Below are positions 42,847 to 51,496 of a stretch of DNA of 64,000 nucleotides, piece by piece. Made by a program: the position numbers and the translations under genes. Source of the stretch: Candidatus Omnitrophota bacterium (lineage in GTDB: Bacteria; Omnitrophota; Koll11; 1-14-0-20-64-10). The first letter of the stretch is position 1; every line of letters starts with the position of its first letter. The DNA is taken from the NCBI GenBank assembly GCA_023818695.1, contig JAMWCF010000001.1, positions 1-64,000 of the forward strand, given 5' to 3'. The notes beneath the pieces are model-generated. The model worked only from the letters and a program-made list of their open reading frames with translations, had not been told where the DNA came from and searched no databases.

Positions 42847-45168
42847 ATGCGATACGGCATGTTCCTTCGTCCCAATCTGCGCCATTCTTTCTTGCGGGCC
42901 GCACTCTGTCTCGTCCTCTCCGTCCTTCTCGCTGTCCCGGTTTGGTGCGAGGAAGGGGAATTCAAGGTGACGGCCGTGGAGGTGGAAGGCAACACCATTG
43001 TGTCTTCCGGAACGATTCTTTCGAAGATCAAAACACGGCCCGGAGACACCATCCGCCAGGCAGAGGTGGATGAGGATATCAAACGTCTTTATGCCACCGG
43101 GTTCTTTATTGATGTTTCCGCCGAGACGCGTTCCTACCAGGACGGGCAGTTGATCCGCTTCCGGGTGAAGGAGCGGCCGCTGGTTTCCAGCATCGTGATC
43201 ACGGGCAACCGCCATTTTAGGGAGAATAAGATCCGGGAGGAACTGGGGACGAAGGAGCAGGAGTTGTTGGACCGCAGGCAGTTGAAGGAGGACCTGGACA
43301 AGATCCGCCAGCTCTACCGAACGAAGGGGTTCTACCTGGCGGACATCAGCTCGGATGTCAAGATAGACGAGGCGACCAACAGGGCCACCGTTTTCATCAC
43401 CGTAACGGAAGGGAAGAAAATCCGCGTCAGGAGGATTCGGTTCAGCGGCAACGAACATATCTCCAGCAAGCGTTTGCGCAAGGCGATGTCCACGAAGCAG
43501 GGATGGTGGTTCACGGCCGGCTATTACCGTCCCGAAGTCCTGGAGGATGACGAAGAGCGGCTGAAGGCACTTTACCGGTCGGAGGGCTACAGCGACGTTC
43601 GGGTGGATTCCTCCGTGCAGTTTGACGAAAAGAGAAGATGGCTGACGGTCTCGATCATCGTTGAAGAGGGCCCCCTTTACCTCGTCGGCAACGTCCTCTT
43701 CCGCGGGGTTTCCCAGCTGCCGGAGGGGGAGCTGGCGGAGAAGCTCAAACTCCGGGCGGAGGAGCCGTTCAGCCAGGACCGTTTGGCGGAAGACGTGGCG
43801 ATGGTTCAATCGGCCTATTTTGCAAAGGGATTCATGGCCGCTTCCGTGGATCCGACGACTGCCTTGAACCCTGCGACGAACCGGGTGGATGTGACCCTGC
43901 AGGTGGAGGAAGGAGCGATTTATTACGTGGGGGAGGTCTTGATCCGCGGGAACACCAAAACGCGGGATACGGTAATTCGAAGGGAATTGCTGGTTTCCCC
44001 CGGAGAGCGCTTTGACGGGGACCGCTTGAGGCGTTCCAAGGAGCGGCTTTACAACCTGGGATATTTCGAGGAGGTGACGCTGGAAACGGTGCCGTCTGAG
44101 GAACCGCAGATGCGGGACTTGGTGGTCTCCGTCAAAGAGAGCAAGACAGGCGAGTTTTCGTTTGGCGGCGGGTTCAGCTCGGTTGACAGCTTCATCGGTT
44201 TTGCGGAGATCACCCAGCGCAACTTTGATCTCTTCAACTGGCCGACCTTTACAGGGGGCGGGCAGGAGCTCAAGTTCAGCGTTTTACTCGGGACGACCCG
44301 GAAGGATTTCGAGCTTTCGTTCACGGAACCGTGGGTGTTCGACTACCCCTATCTGTTCGGTTTCGACCTTTTCCAGACAAGCCGGATTGAGGCGGAAGGG
44401 TACAGCTTTGATTTGAGGCGGCGCGGCGGCGACCTGCGGCTCGGCAAACGGCTCGGAGATTTCGACAAGCTGGCGTTCCTCTACCGCTTGGAGCGCGTGG
44501 AGGTTTCCAATGTGGCCGACACGGCGTCGGCGCCCCTTTTGGCCGAGGTGGGGACCAACACGATTTCCGCCATCCGACTGGCTTATACCCGGGATATCCG
44601 GGACAATGTTTTCAACCCGACAAGCGGCTATCTTTTCTCCACAAACGCGGAGGTCGCGGGTTCGGTCTTGGGCGGCGACAAGGATTTCTGGAGGTGGACG
44701 GGGACGGCCTCTTATGATGTGGAGCCGTTTATCGACAACCAGGTCCTGGAACTGCGCGCCAATCTGGGGATCGTCAACGAGTACGGTGATTCCGATGCTG
44801 TCCCGATCTTTGAGCGGTTTTTCGCTGGAGGGGCGGACAGCATCCGGGGTTACCAGGAGCGCCGGGTGGGTCCGAAGGATGTCGTGACAAACGATCCGGT
44901 CGGCGGCGAGGCGCTGGCCGTCTTCAATGCGGAGTACACGGTCCCGTTCGCTGATTTTCTGAAGGGCGCGATCTTCTACGATGTCGGCAACGTATGGGCG
45001 GATATGGAGGATTTCGGGTCGGAGGGTTTTAAGTCGGGGGCGGGAGCGGGTGTTCGGGTAAAAACTCCTTTCGGGCCTGTCAAACTTGATTACGGGTTTC
45101 CGATCAATCCGGACAAGGGCGAGCGAAAGACAGGCCGGGTGCATTTTTCCGCGAGCAGAAGCTTCTAA
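42847..45168 (+). CDS. bamA: outer-membrane protein assembly factor BamA
   Basis: 773 residues; signal peptide about 1-35 (ATG 42859 would remove four residues). Five POTRA domains (about 38-420; for example FKVTAVEVEGNTIVSSGTIL and YYVGEVLIRGNTKTRDTVIRREL) precede a 16-strand barrel with the loop-6 motif VRGY-like SIRGYQERR near 675 and C-terminal aromatic HFSASRSF. Catalyses insertion of outer-membrane proteins. Starts a bamA-skp-lpxD-lpxC/fabZ-lpxI operon. Confidence 0.95.
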   Translation: MRYGMFLRPNLRHSFLRAALCLVLSVLLAVPVWCEEGEFKVTAVEVEGNTIVSSGTILSKIKTRPGDTIRQAEVDEDIKRLYATGFFIDVSAETRSYQDGQLIRFRVKERPLVSSIVITGNRHFRENKIREELGTKEQELLDRRQLKEDLDKIRQLYRTKGFYLADISSDVKIDEATNRATVFITVTEGKKIRVRRIRFSGNEHISSKRLRKAMSTKQGWWFTAGYYRPEVLEDDEERLKALYRSEGYSDVRVDSSVQFDEKRRWLTVSIIVEEGPLYLVGNVLFRGVSQLPEGELAEKLKLRAEEPFSQDRLAEDVAMVQSAYFAKGFMAASVDPTTALNPATNRVDVTLQVEEGAIYYVGEVLIRGNTKTRDTVIRRELLVSPGERFDGDRLRRSKERLYNLGYFEEVTLETVPSEEPQMRDLVVSVKESKTGEFSFGGGFSSVDSFIGFAEITQRNFDLFNWPTFTGGGQELKFSVLLGTTRKDFELSFTEPWVFDYPYLFGFDLFQTSRIEAEGYSFDLRRRGGDLRLGKRLGDFDKLAFLYRLERVEVSNVADTASAPLLAEVGTNTISAIRLAYTRDIRDNVFNPTSGYLFSTNAEVAGSVLGGDKDFWRWTGTASYDVEPFIDNQVLELRANLGIVNEYGDSDAVPIFERFFAGGADSIRGYQERRVGPKDVVTNDPVGGEALAVFNAEYTVPFADFLKGAIFYDVGNVWADMEDFGSEGFKSGAGAGVRVKTPFGPVKLDYGFPINPDKGERKTGRVHFSASRSF

Positions 45169-45194
45169 ACAACCTCTCTATTTCAGGTGCGGCG

Positions 45195-45734
45195 ATGAAA
45201 ACAAACAAAACTTATCTCGCGTTTCTCCTCTTTTTTCTGGTCTTTTCGGCCGGGGTTCCGTTGTTGGCGGCGGAAGGGGGAGGTTCGGTCGGCAAGGTGG
45301 GCATTGTGCGCTTGAGCAAGGTTTTCGACGAATATGAGCAGACGAAAAGCTCTGAAAGCGCTCTGGAGGACATCTCCAACGCGAAACAGAGCGAGAGGGA
45401 GCGGATGGTCATCGAGATCCGGAACATGAGGGATGAGCTGCTCCTGCTCAATCAGCAGGGCCGGGCCGAGAAACAGAAGGAGATCGAGGAGAAGATGAAA
45501 AGTCTGGCTTTGTTCGAGCGCCAGGCCAAAGAGGAGCTTCAGAAGAAAAGAGAGGAATCCCTCCGCCTGATTTTTGAGCAGATTGAAGGGGTTGTCACCG
45601 AATATGCCCGGCAGAACGGTTTCCAGATGATTCTGTCGGACCGGGCTGTTTTGTACGGCGAGGATTACCTGGACGTGACGGAAGACGTGATCCGGGTCTT
45701 GAACAGCCGTCCGACGGCGACGGCAAAACGGTAA
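45195..45734 (+). CDS. skp: periplasmic chaperone Skp/OmpH
   Basis: 179 residues. Signal peptide about 1-26. The mature chain begins with the beta segment VGKVGIVRLSKVFDEYEQTK and continues as the long charged coiled-coil arms typical of Skp (about 60-140), closing with a beta strand (GFQMILSDRAVLYG). Delivers unfolded outer-membrane proteins to BamA, encoded just upstream. Confidence 0.9.
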   Translation: MKTNKTYLAFLLFFLVFSAGVPLLAAEGGGSVGKVGIVRLSKVFDEYEQTKSSESALEDISNAKQSERERMVIEIRNMRDELLLLNQQGRAEKQKEIEEKMKSLALFERQAKEELQKKREESLRLIFEQIEGVVTEYARQNGFQMILSDRAVLYGEDYLDVTEDVIRVLNSRPTATAKR

Positions 45735-45745
45735 CAGATTTCTCT

Positions 45746-46840
45746 ATGGTGCTCAAAAAGGGCAGAAAAGCAGGCGCGACGAGGGCCGTTTCAGCCCGGC
45801 GTTTGAAGGAGTTGGCAAGGCTGGTTTCCGGCGAGGTTGTCGGCGACGGCAACACCCTGATCACCGGGATCTGTGGGATCAAAGAAGCCCGTGCCGGAGA
45901 CATCACCTTCATTGCCAACTCCAAGTACCAGCATCTGCTGCAAACGACGCAGGCCTCGGCGGTCATCACCTCCCGCGATGTGCAGACCGCCCCGAAGCCG
46001 ATCATCCGGACCGACAATCCGTCCCTGGCTTTTTCAAAGCTTGTTTCTCACTTCGTTCCCTCGGTCCAGAAGCATCCTTCCGGGGTCAGCCCGAGGGCTT
46101 TCATCGGCAAGGGGGTCCGTGTGGGCAAGGGGGCGGCGGTTGGCCCGTTTGCCGTCGTGGAAGAAGGGGCCAGCATTGGGGACAGGACGGTTGTGTACGC
46201 CGGCGCCTACATCGGAAGGGACGCCTCTGTCGGCAACGACTGCCTGATTTATCCCCACGTCACCATCCGTGAGAGGGTGGAGATAGGCCACCGGGTCATC
46301 GTCCATTCCGGTAGCGTCATCGGCTCCGACGGGTTCGGGTTCGCCACGGTGCAGGGGGTCCACCATAAAATCCCGCAGATCGGCACAGTCATCGTGGAGG
46401 ACGATGTGGAGATCGGAGCCAACGTGACCATCGACCGGGCCCGCTTCGGCAAGACCCTCATCGGCAGGGGGACAAAGATTGACAACCTGGTCCAGATTGC
46501 CCACAACGTGATCGTGGGACCCAACAGCATCCTGGTTTCCCAGTCGGGCATTTCCGGGTCGACCGTTCTGGGCAGCAACGTTGTCTTGGCCGGACAGGCC
46601 GGTTTGGTGGGCCATATCACCATCGGCGACAACGTGATGGTGGGAGGGCAGTCCGGTGTCACGAAATCGGTTCCTCCTAACACCCACGTGTGGGGGATTC
46701 CCGCCAAGCCTTTGGCGAAGGCCAAGCGGATCAACGCGGTGGTGCAGCGCTTACCCGAACTTCATAAGACGGTTGAAATGTTGGAGCAGCGGATAGAAGA
46801 ACTGGAAAGGGAACGTGGAAGAAAGTCAGTCCCCCCCTAA
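45746..46840 (+). CDS. lpxD: UDP-3-O-acyl-glucosamine N-acyltransferase LpxD
   Basis: 364 residues. N-terminal uridine-binding domain (about 10-110), then left-handed beta-helix hexapeptide repeats with SGSVIGSDGFGF and the catalytic His in VQIAHNVIVG, and a C-terminal helical coil (about 330-364). Adds the second acyl chain in lipid A synthesis. The 3' end overlaps the next gene by 26 nt. Confidence 0.94.
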   Translation: MVLKKGRKAGATRAVSARRLKELARLVSGEVVGDGNTLITGICGIKEARAGDITFIANSKYQHLLQTTQASAVITSRDVQTAPKPIIRTDNPSLAFSKLVSHFVPSVQKHPSGVSPRAFIGKGVRVGKGAAVGPFAVVEEGASIGDRTVVYAGAYIGRDASVGNDCLIYPHVTIRERVEIGHRVIVHSGSVIGSDGFGFATVQGVHHKIPQIGTVIVEDDVEIGANVTIDRARFGKTLIGRGTKIDNLVQIAHNVIVGPNSILVSQSGISGSTVLGSNVVLAGQAGLVGHITIGDNVMVGGQSGVTKSVPPNTHVWGIPAKPLAKAKRINAVVQRLPELHKTVEMLEQRIEELERERGRKSVPP

Positions 46841-48164
46841 ACAGCAGACCATCAAGCGTCCGGTCCGGATCGAGGGGGTGGGCCTTCATACCGGGTGTTC
46901 GGTCAGGGCCGAGTTCAGGCCGGCTCCGCCGGATTCGGGGATCCTCTTCCAGAGGACCGATCTGGCCGGAACAGGGCCGATCCGGGCTTCCGTGTCCGCG
47001 ATCCTGGACGCGAGTCGGCGTCTGCGCCGCACATCCATCGGGAACTCCGCCGTGGAGGTCCATACAATCGAGCACCTGATGGCCAGCTGCGTCGGCCTCG
47101 GGATCGACAACCTGCTGGTGGAACTCAATAACGAGGAAGTCCCAGGACTGGACGGTTCCGCCTATCCGTTCCTGGAGATCTTCAAGCAGGCGGGCCTCCA
47201 GGAGCAGAACGCGGCCAAGAAGATGATCCAGATCCGGGAGCCGGTCTGGGTGGAGGATGAGGCGGCCGTTGTGGCGGTTTTCCCCAGTGAGACGTTCCGC
47301 GTTTCGTATACCTTGAGCTACCCCGTTCCCGGCCTGACGGCCCAGTTCTTCTCGGCCAGCGTCACGCCGCAGCTTTTTGAAACCGACCTAGCTCCCTCCA
47401 GAACCTTTTGCCTGGCCCAGGAGGTGGAGGCATTGAGGAAGATTGGTCTTGGCAAGGGGGCCAATTATGAAAATACCGTTGTGGTCGACAACACCGGCCG
47501 GGTCGTCAACAACCACCTGCGGTATCCGGATGAATTCGTGCGTCATAAGGTGATTGATCTGATCGGCGACATGTATCTTCTGGGCAGGCCCCTGCAGGGA
47601 CATGTGCTGGCTTTCCGGTCGGGCCATGCCTTGAACTTGAAGCTGATCCATAAGATCCAGCAGACGCTGGATCGGGGTCGGGAGAGCGGCATCAAGGCCC
47701 AGTACATCGAGCCGGAGGCCTCCTCGCTTGACATCCTTGCGATCGAGAGAATTCTGCCTCACCGCTACCCCTTCCTGCTGGTGGACAAGGTGACGGAGAT
47801 TGTTCCGGACAAACGGGCCTCCGGCGTCAAGAATGTCACCATCAACGAGCAGTTTTTCACAGGCCATTTCCCGAAGCGTCCTGTCATGCCAGGCGTTCTC
47901 ATCATCGAGGCGCTGGCGCAGCTTTCCGGCCTGCTCCTCCTGAATAAACCGGAGAATCTCGGCAAGTACGCCTATTTCATTGCGATGGACAATGTTCGGT
48001 TCCGGCGGACCGTCTTGCCGGGAGATACCCTTCATCTGGAGACGGAGGTCCTCAAGCTCCGGACGAAAACCGGACAGATGAGGACCCGGGCCCTCGTCGA
48101 TGGAAAGGTCGCCGCCGAGGCGGATCTGATGTTTGCCCTTTTAGAGGGGGATGAGAAGCTGTAG
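46815..48164 (+). CDS. lpxC-fabZ: LpxC-FabZ bifunctional fusion
   Basis: 449 residues from GTG 46815. LpxC part about 8-295: GVGLHTG, zinc ligands in HTIEHLMA and in HKVIDLIGDMYLL, and FRSGHALNLKL. FabZ part about 300-449: ILPHRYPFLLVDKV with the catalytic His and GHFPKRPVMPGVLIIEALAQ with the catalytic Glu. LpxC deacetylates UDP-acyl-GlcNAc; FabZ dehydrates 3-hydroxyacyl-ACP, its competitor for substrate. The fusion is known in Bacteroidetes and some other phyla. lpxA, usually next, is missing. Confidence 0.94.
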   Translation: MEESQSPPKQQTIKRPVRIEGVGLHTGCSVRAEFRPAPPDSGILFQRTDLAGTGPIRASVSAILDASRRLRRTSIGNSAVEVHTIEHLMASCVGLGIDNLLVELNNEEVPGLDGSAYPFLEIFKQAGLQEQNAAKKMIQIREPVWVEDEAAVVAVFPSETFRVSYTLSYPVPGLTAQFFSASVTPQLFETDLAPSRTFCLAQEVEALRKIGLGKGANYENTVVVDNTGRVVNNHLRYPDEFVRHKVIDLIGDMYLLGRPLQGHVLAFRSGHALNLKLIHKIQQTLDRGRESGIKAQYIEPEASSLDILAIERILPHRYPFLLVDKVTEIVPDKRASGVKNVTINEQFFTGHFPKRPVMPGVLIIEALAQLSGLLLLNKPENLGKYAYFIAMDNVRFRRTVLPGDTLHLETEVLKLRTKTGQMRTRALVDGKVAAEADLMFALLEGDEKL

Positions 48165-48176
48165 GCAGAAGGGAAA

Positions 48177-48980
48177 ATGGCCAAATTAGGGCTCATTGCC
48201 GGCAACAGGGCATTCCCCATCCATGTCGCCAGGGCGGCGAAGGGGCAGGGGTACGAGGTGGTGGCGATCGGCTTGAAGGAGGAGACGGTCTCCTCCCTGG
48301 AGTCGGAGGTTCAGCGGATGTATTGGCTGACCCTGGACAAAATTGGTCAGGTTCCGGAAATTCTGAAAGAAGAAGGAATCAAGGAGCTGATCCTGGCCGG
48401 GCAGATCAAGCCGGAGAGATTGCTCCAAGGGGACGGCCGTTTTGAGGGACCGGCGCAGCAGCTGTTGAGGATGATGCCGGACCGTTCCGGGGCCTCCGCG
48501 ATGAAGCTGGCCGTCCACTATCTGGAATCCCAGGGGTTCCGCGTCCTGGATTCCAGTCATTTCCTGAAGGAATGGATCCCCTCTGCCGGCCTCTTGACGC
48601 GCAGGACGCCGACCGATGAGGAGCAGGCGGACGTTGCCTACGGGATCCCTCTGGCCAGGGATTTGAACCGCTTGGGGATCGGCCAGACGCTGGTGATCCG
48701 GCGCAAGGCGGTCGTGGCCGTTGAGGGGATGGAGGGGACGGACGCCGCCGTCCGCAGGGCCGGCCAGGTGGCGGGTACCGGCTGCGTGGTCGTCAAGGCA
48801 TGCGGACCGCAGCACGACATGCGGTTCGACATCCCGGTGGTCGGTTCAGAAACGTTGAAAGCCATGAAAGAGGCAGGCGCCTCCTGCATCGGCGTGGAGG
48901 CTAAGCGGACCCTCCTGTTTGAGAAGCCGCAGCTGATCCGGTTCGCGGACGAGACCGGCCTTTCCATCATCGCTGTTTAG
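48177..48980 (+). CDS. lpxI: UDP-2,3-diacylglucosamine pyrophosphatase LpxI
   Basis: 267 residues; DUF1009 family (LGLIAGNRAFPI at the N-terminus, KPERLLQGDGRFEGPAQQLLRMMPDRSGASA, and GCVVVKACGPQHDMRFDIPVVG near 200). Replaces LpxH to make lipid X. Lies 12 bp after the lpxC-fabZ fusion and 3 bp before nadE. Confidence 0.92.
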   Translation: MAKLGLIAGNRAFPIHVARAAKGQGYEVVAIGLKEETVSSLESEVQRMYWLTLDKIGQVPEILKEEGIKELILAGQIKPERLLQGDGRFEGPAQQLLRMMPDRSGASAMKLAVHYLESQGFRVLDSSHFLKEWIPSAGLLTRRTPTDEEQADVAYGIPLARDLNRLGIGQTLVIRRKAVVAVEGMEGTDAAVRRAGQVAGTGCVVVKACGPQHDMRFDIPVVGSETLKAMKEAGASCIGVEAKRTLLFEKPQLIRFADETGLSIIAV

Positions 48981-48983
48981 TCC

Positions 48984-50687
48984 ATGAATCTCCGAATCGC
49001 TCTTGCGCAGATCAACGTGACGGTCGGCGACTTCCCCGGCAATGAGGCGAAGATAACGGAATCCTTTGCCGAGGCCCGGAGGAAAGGAGCCGATCTGGTT
49101 GTCTTTCCGGAGCTGGCTGTCACCGGCTATCCGCCCGAAGACCTCCTTTTCAAAAAGGCGTTCGTTCGGGCCGGTCTCCGGGCCGCAGACCGGCTGGTGA
49201 AGCGGTGCGACAAGGGCGTCGGTTTCATCGGTTTCGTTGATGAGGACGCGGGCGGCCGGATCTACAACGCGGCGGCAGTCTGTTTCAAAGGGACATGGGT
49301 CGGCCGGCACCGGAAGATGGAGCTGCCCAATTACGGGGTTTTCGATGAAAAGAGATATTTCACGCCGGGGTCGGCCCCTTTCCTGGCGGATTGCGTTGTC
49401 GACCCGAAACATGCCGTCCGGATCGGTGTTTCCGTCTGCGAAGACATCTGGGTGGACGGGGGGCCGACCCGCATTCAAGCGCAAAAAAGGTGCCGCATTC
49501 TGGTCAACCTGTCCGCCTCTCCCTACCATACCGGCAAGCGGCTGTCGAGAGAGCGGATGCTGATCCGCAGAGCGCGGGAGTGCACATGCTGGATTGTATA
49601 CCTGAATCTCGTCGGGGGACAGGACGAGCTGGTTTTTGACGGCGGGTCGATGGTGGTCAACCCGTCAGGGAAGGTTGTCTTCCGCGCCCCCCAATTTGAG
49701 GAAGGGGTTTTCCTGACCGAGATTTCAGTTTCGCCGACGGCGGTCCCACCTTCCCGGGAGATCCCGCAGTTGAAGCTTGGCCGGCGGCGCGGCGCCGGCC
49801 GCGCGGTGTTGAATCGCTCCGCCAAAGTCTTGGAGCCGGATGAGGAGATCTTCAAGGCGCTGGTCCTGGGGTTGAAGGATTACGTCCATAAGAATGGTTT
49901 TTCCCATGTCGTCGTGGGTTTGAGCGGCGGCATCGATTCGGCCGTGACGGCTGCCATTGCCGTGGCCGCCCTGGGGAACCACTCGGTGACAGGGGTCTCC
50001 ATGCCGTCCCGGTACTCCTCGGCGGAAACGAAGCAGGACGCCCATGCTGTGGCCGCGTCGCTGGGGATCCAGTTCCTGGAGATCCCCATCGAAGGGATGT
50101 TGCAGGCCTCCCTGCGGAGTCTGGAGCCGGTCTTCATGGGGCTTGAACCGAACGTCACGGAGGAGAACATCCAGGCGCGCCTGCGGGGGATGCTCCTGAT
50201 GGCGCTGTCCAACAAATTCGGCTGGCTTGTACTGGCCACAGGGAATAAATCGGAGATCTCCACCGGCTACTGCACCCTTTACGGGGACATGGTGGGCGGT
50301 TTCGCCGTCATCAAGGATGTTCCGAAGACCTGGGTTTACCGGGTCGGCCGTTTCGCCAACAGGCATTTCGGCCGAGCCGTCATCCCGGAGTCGACGTTCA
50401 AAAGAGTCCCCACGGCCGAACTGAAGCCCGGCCAGAAAGATCAGGATATTCTGCCGCCGTACAGCCGTCTGGATTCGGTGATCCGCGCTTACGTGGAGGA
50501 GAACAAGCCGATCCAGGAAATCCGGCGGACATCGGGGTTGTCGAAGAAGGCCCTGGAGTCGGTGATTCAGATGATCGATCGGTCTGAGTACAAGCGTCGG
50601 CAAGCCCCTCTGGGGATCAAGATCACCCCGAGGGCTTACGGCCGGGATAGAAGGATGCCTTTGACCAGTCAATTCAGGGAGTTCTGA
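48984..50687 (+). CDS. nadE: glutamine-dependent NAD+ synthetase
   Basis: 567 residues. N-terminal nitrilase-type glutaminase (about 1-260) with Glu in VFPELAVTGYPPEDL, Lys in RHRKMELPNYGVFDEKRYF and Cys in VSVCEDIW. C-terminal ATP-pyrophosphatase with VVGLSGGIDSAVT near 308 and ATGNKSEISTGYCTLYGDM. Uses glutamine as nitrogen source, a possible reason for its one-base overlap with the downstream nitrogen regulator. Confidence 0.95.
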   Translation: MNLRIALAQINVTVGDFPGNEAKITESFAEARRKGADLVVFPELAVTGYPPEDLLFKKAFVRAGLRAADRLVKRCDKGVGFIGFVDEDAGGRIYNAAAVCFKGTWVGRHRKMELPNYGVFDEKRYFTPGSAPFLADCVVDPKHAVRIGVSVCEDIWVDGGPTRIQAQKRCRILVNLSASPYHTGKRLSRERMLIRRARECTCWIVYLNLVGGQDELVFDGGSMVVNPSGKVVFRAPQFEEGVFLTEISVSPTAVPPSREIPQLKLGRRRGAGRAVLNRSAKVLEPDEEIFKALVLGLKDYVHKNGFSHVVVGLSGGIDSAVTAAIAVAALGNHSVTGVSMPSRYSSAETKQDAHAVAASLGIQFLEIPIEGMLQASLRSLEPVFMGLEPNVTEENIQARLRGMLLMALSNKFGWLVLATGNKSEISTGYCTLYGDMVGGFAVIKDVPKTWVYRVGRFANRHFGRAVIPESTFKRVPTAELKPGQKDQDILPPYSRLDSVIRAYVEENKPIQEIRRTSGLSKKALESVIQMIDRSEYKRRQAPLGIKITPRAYGRDRRMPLTSQFREF

Positions 50688-51364
50688 TGGAGTCGCTGCT
50701 TTTGATCGAATCGAACGGATCCTCCTTAAAGCAGGTGAAGTCCCAGTTCGTTCGCTCCGGGTTCCGTGTCGTTGTCTGCGATGCGGCCGGCCTGGAGCGT
50801 TTGGACGCGGGTAAGGAGAGGTTCCTTCTGATCGTGGCGGATGGCACCGATTCCTCCCGCCTGGCGGGAACCGTCGCGCAGGTCCGGTCCAAGCCCTTCC
50901 TGAAGGAGATTGGCCTGGTTCTACTGATCAAAGAATCACAAATGAAGGAGCTGGGGCAGCTGACAGGGGTGGAGGATTTCCTGATCCTTCCGTGCGACCC
51001 GTCCATGGTGGAGTCGAGGGTTCGGTTTGTTCTCAAGCGGATGAACCGCTCCGCACCGGGTGAAGAGGGAATCCAGGTCGGCAAGCTGAAACTGGACATC
51101 GACCGTTACGAGGTGACACTGGACGGGGAGCCGCTGGAGCTGACCTACAAGGAATTCGAGCTCTTGAAATTTCTGGCGACCCACCCCGGCAAGGTTTTCA
51201 GCAGAGACCAGCTCTTAAACCAGGTTTGGGGCTATGATTTCATCGGAGGGACCCGGACCGTGGATGTTCACATCCGCCGATTGAGGGCCAAGCTCGGTCC
51301 GAAATACGCTTCCTTAATAGATACCGTCCGGAACGTTGGCTACAAGTTCCTCGAAAATCTTTAA
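50687..51364 (+). CDS. orphan OmpR-family regulator with atypical receiver, candidate GlnR-like nitrogen regulator
   Basis: 225 residues. The receiver (1-120) keeps an Asp at the phosphoacceptor position (D52 in LIVADGTD) but has lost the second acidic pocket residue (LLLIESN), the beta-4 Thr (I81 instead) and the essential Lys before Pro (LILPCDP). The winged helix (about 128-225) is intact (LTYKEFELLKFLATHPGKVFSR, RTVDVHIRRLRAKL). No kinase gene is nearby. It sits directly before porin-amt-glnK-glnA-glnA, whose promoters carry matching 11-bp repeats. Actinobacterial GlnR has the same layout: atypical receiver, no kinase, amt/glnK/glnA targets. Function is inferred from context. Confidence 0.8.
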   Translation: MESLLLIESNGSSLKQVKSQFVRSGFRVVVCDAAGLERLDAGKERFLLIVADGTDSSRLAGTVAQVRSKPFLKEIGLVLLIKESQMKELGQLTGVEDFLILPCDPSMVESRVRFVLKRMNRSAPGEEGIQVGKLKLDIDRYEVTLDGEPLELTYKEFELLKFLATHPGKVFSRDQLLNQVWGYDFIGGTRTVDVHIRRLRAKLGPKYASLIDTVRNVGYKFLENL

Positions 51365-51367
51365 CCG

Positions 51368-51405
51368 TTTACACGGATTTAACATTTCTGATATTTTCGC
51401 GTAAC
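51368..51405 (+). promoter_or_regulatory. putative nitrogen operator upstream of porin-amt, four 11-bp units
   Basis: TTTAC (51368-51372), TTAAC (51379-51383), GATAT (51390-51394) and GTAAC (51401-51405) follow an exact 11-bp period. The array begins 3 bp after the regulator gene stop and matches the array before glnA unit for unit, including CGGATTTAACAT against CGGGATTTAACAT around unit 2. The -10 element is uncertain (TAAACT at 51415). Confidence 0.6.
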
Positions 51406-51496
51406 CTTCCTCCTTAAACTGCACCAAAACGGTTCAAGCTTCTTTTCTTTGAGCACAGAACAGCAGGATTTCAAATTTAAGGAGGGCAGCTCCCCG

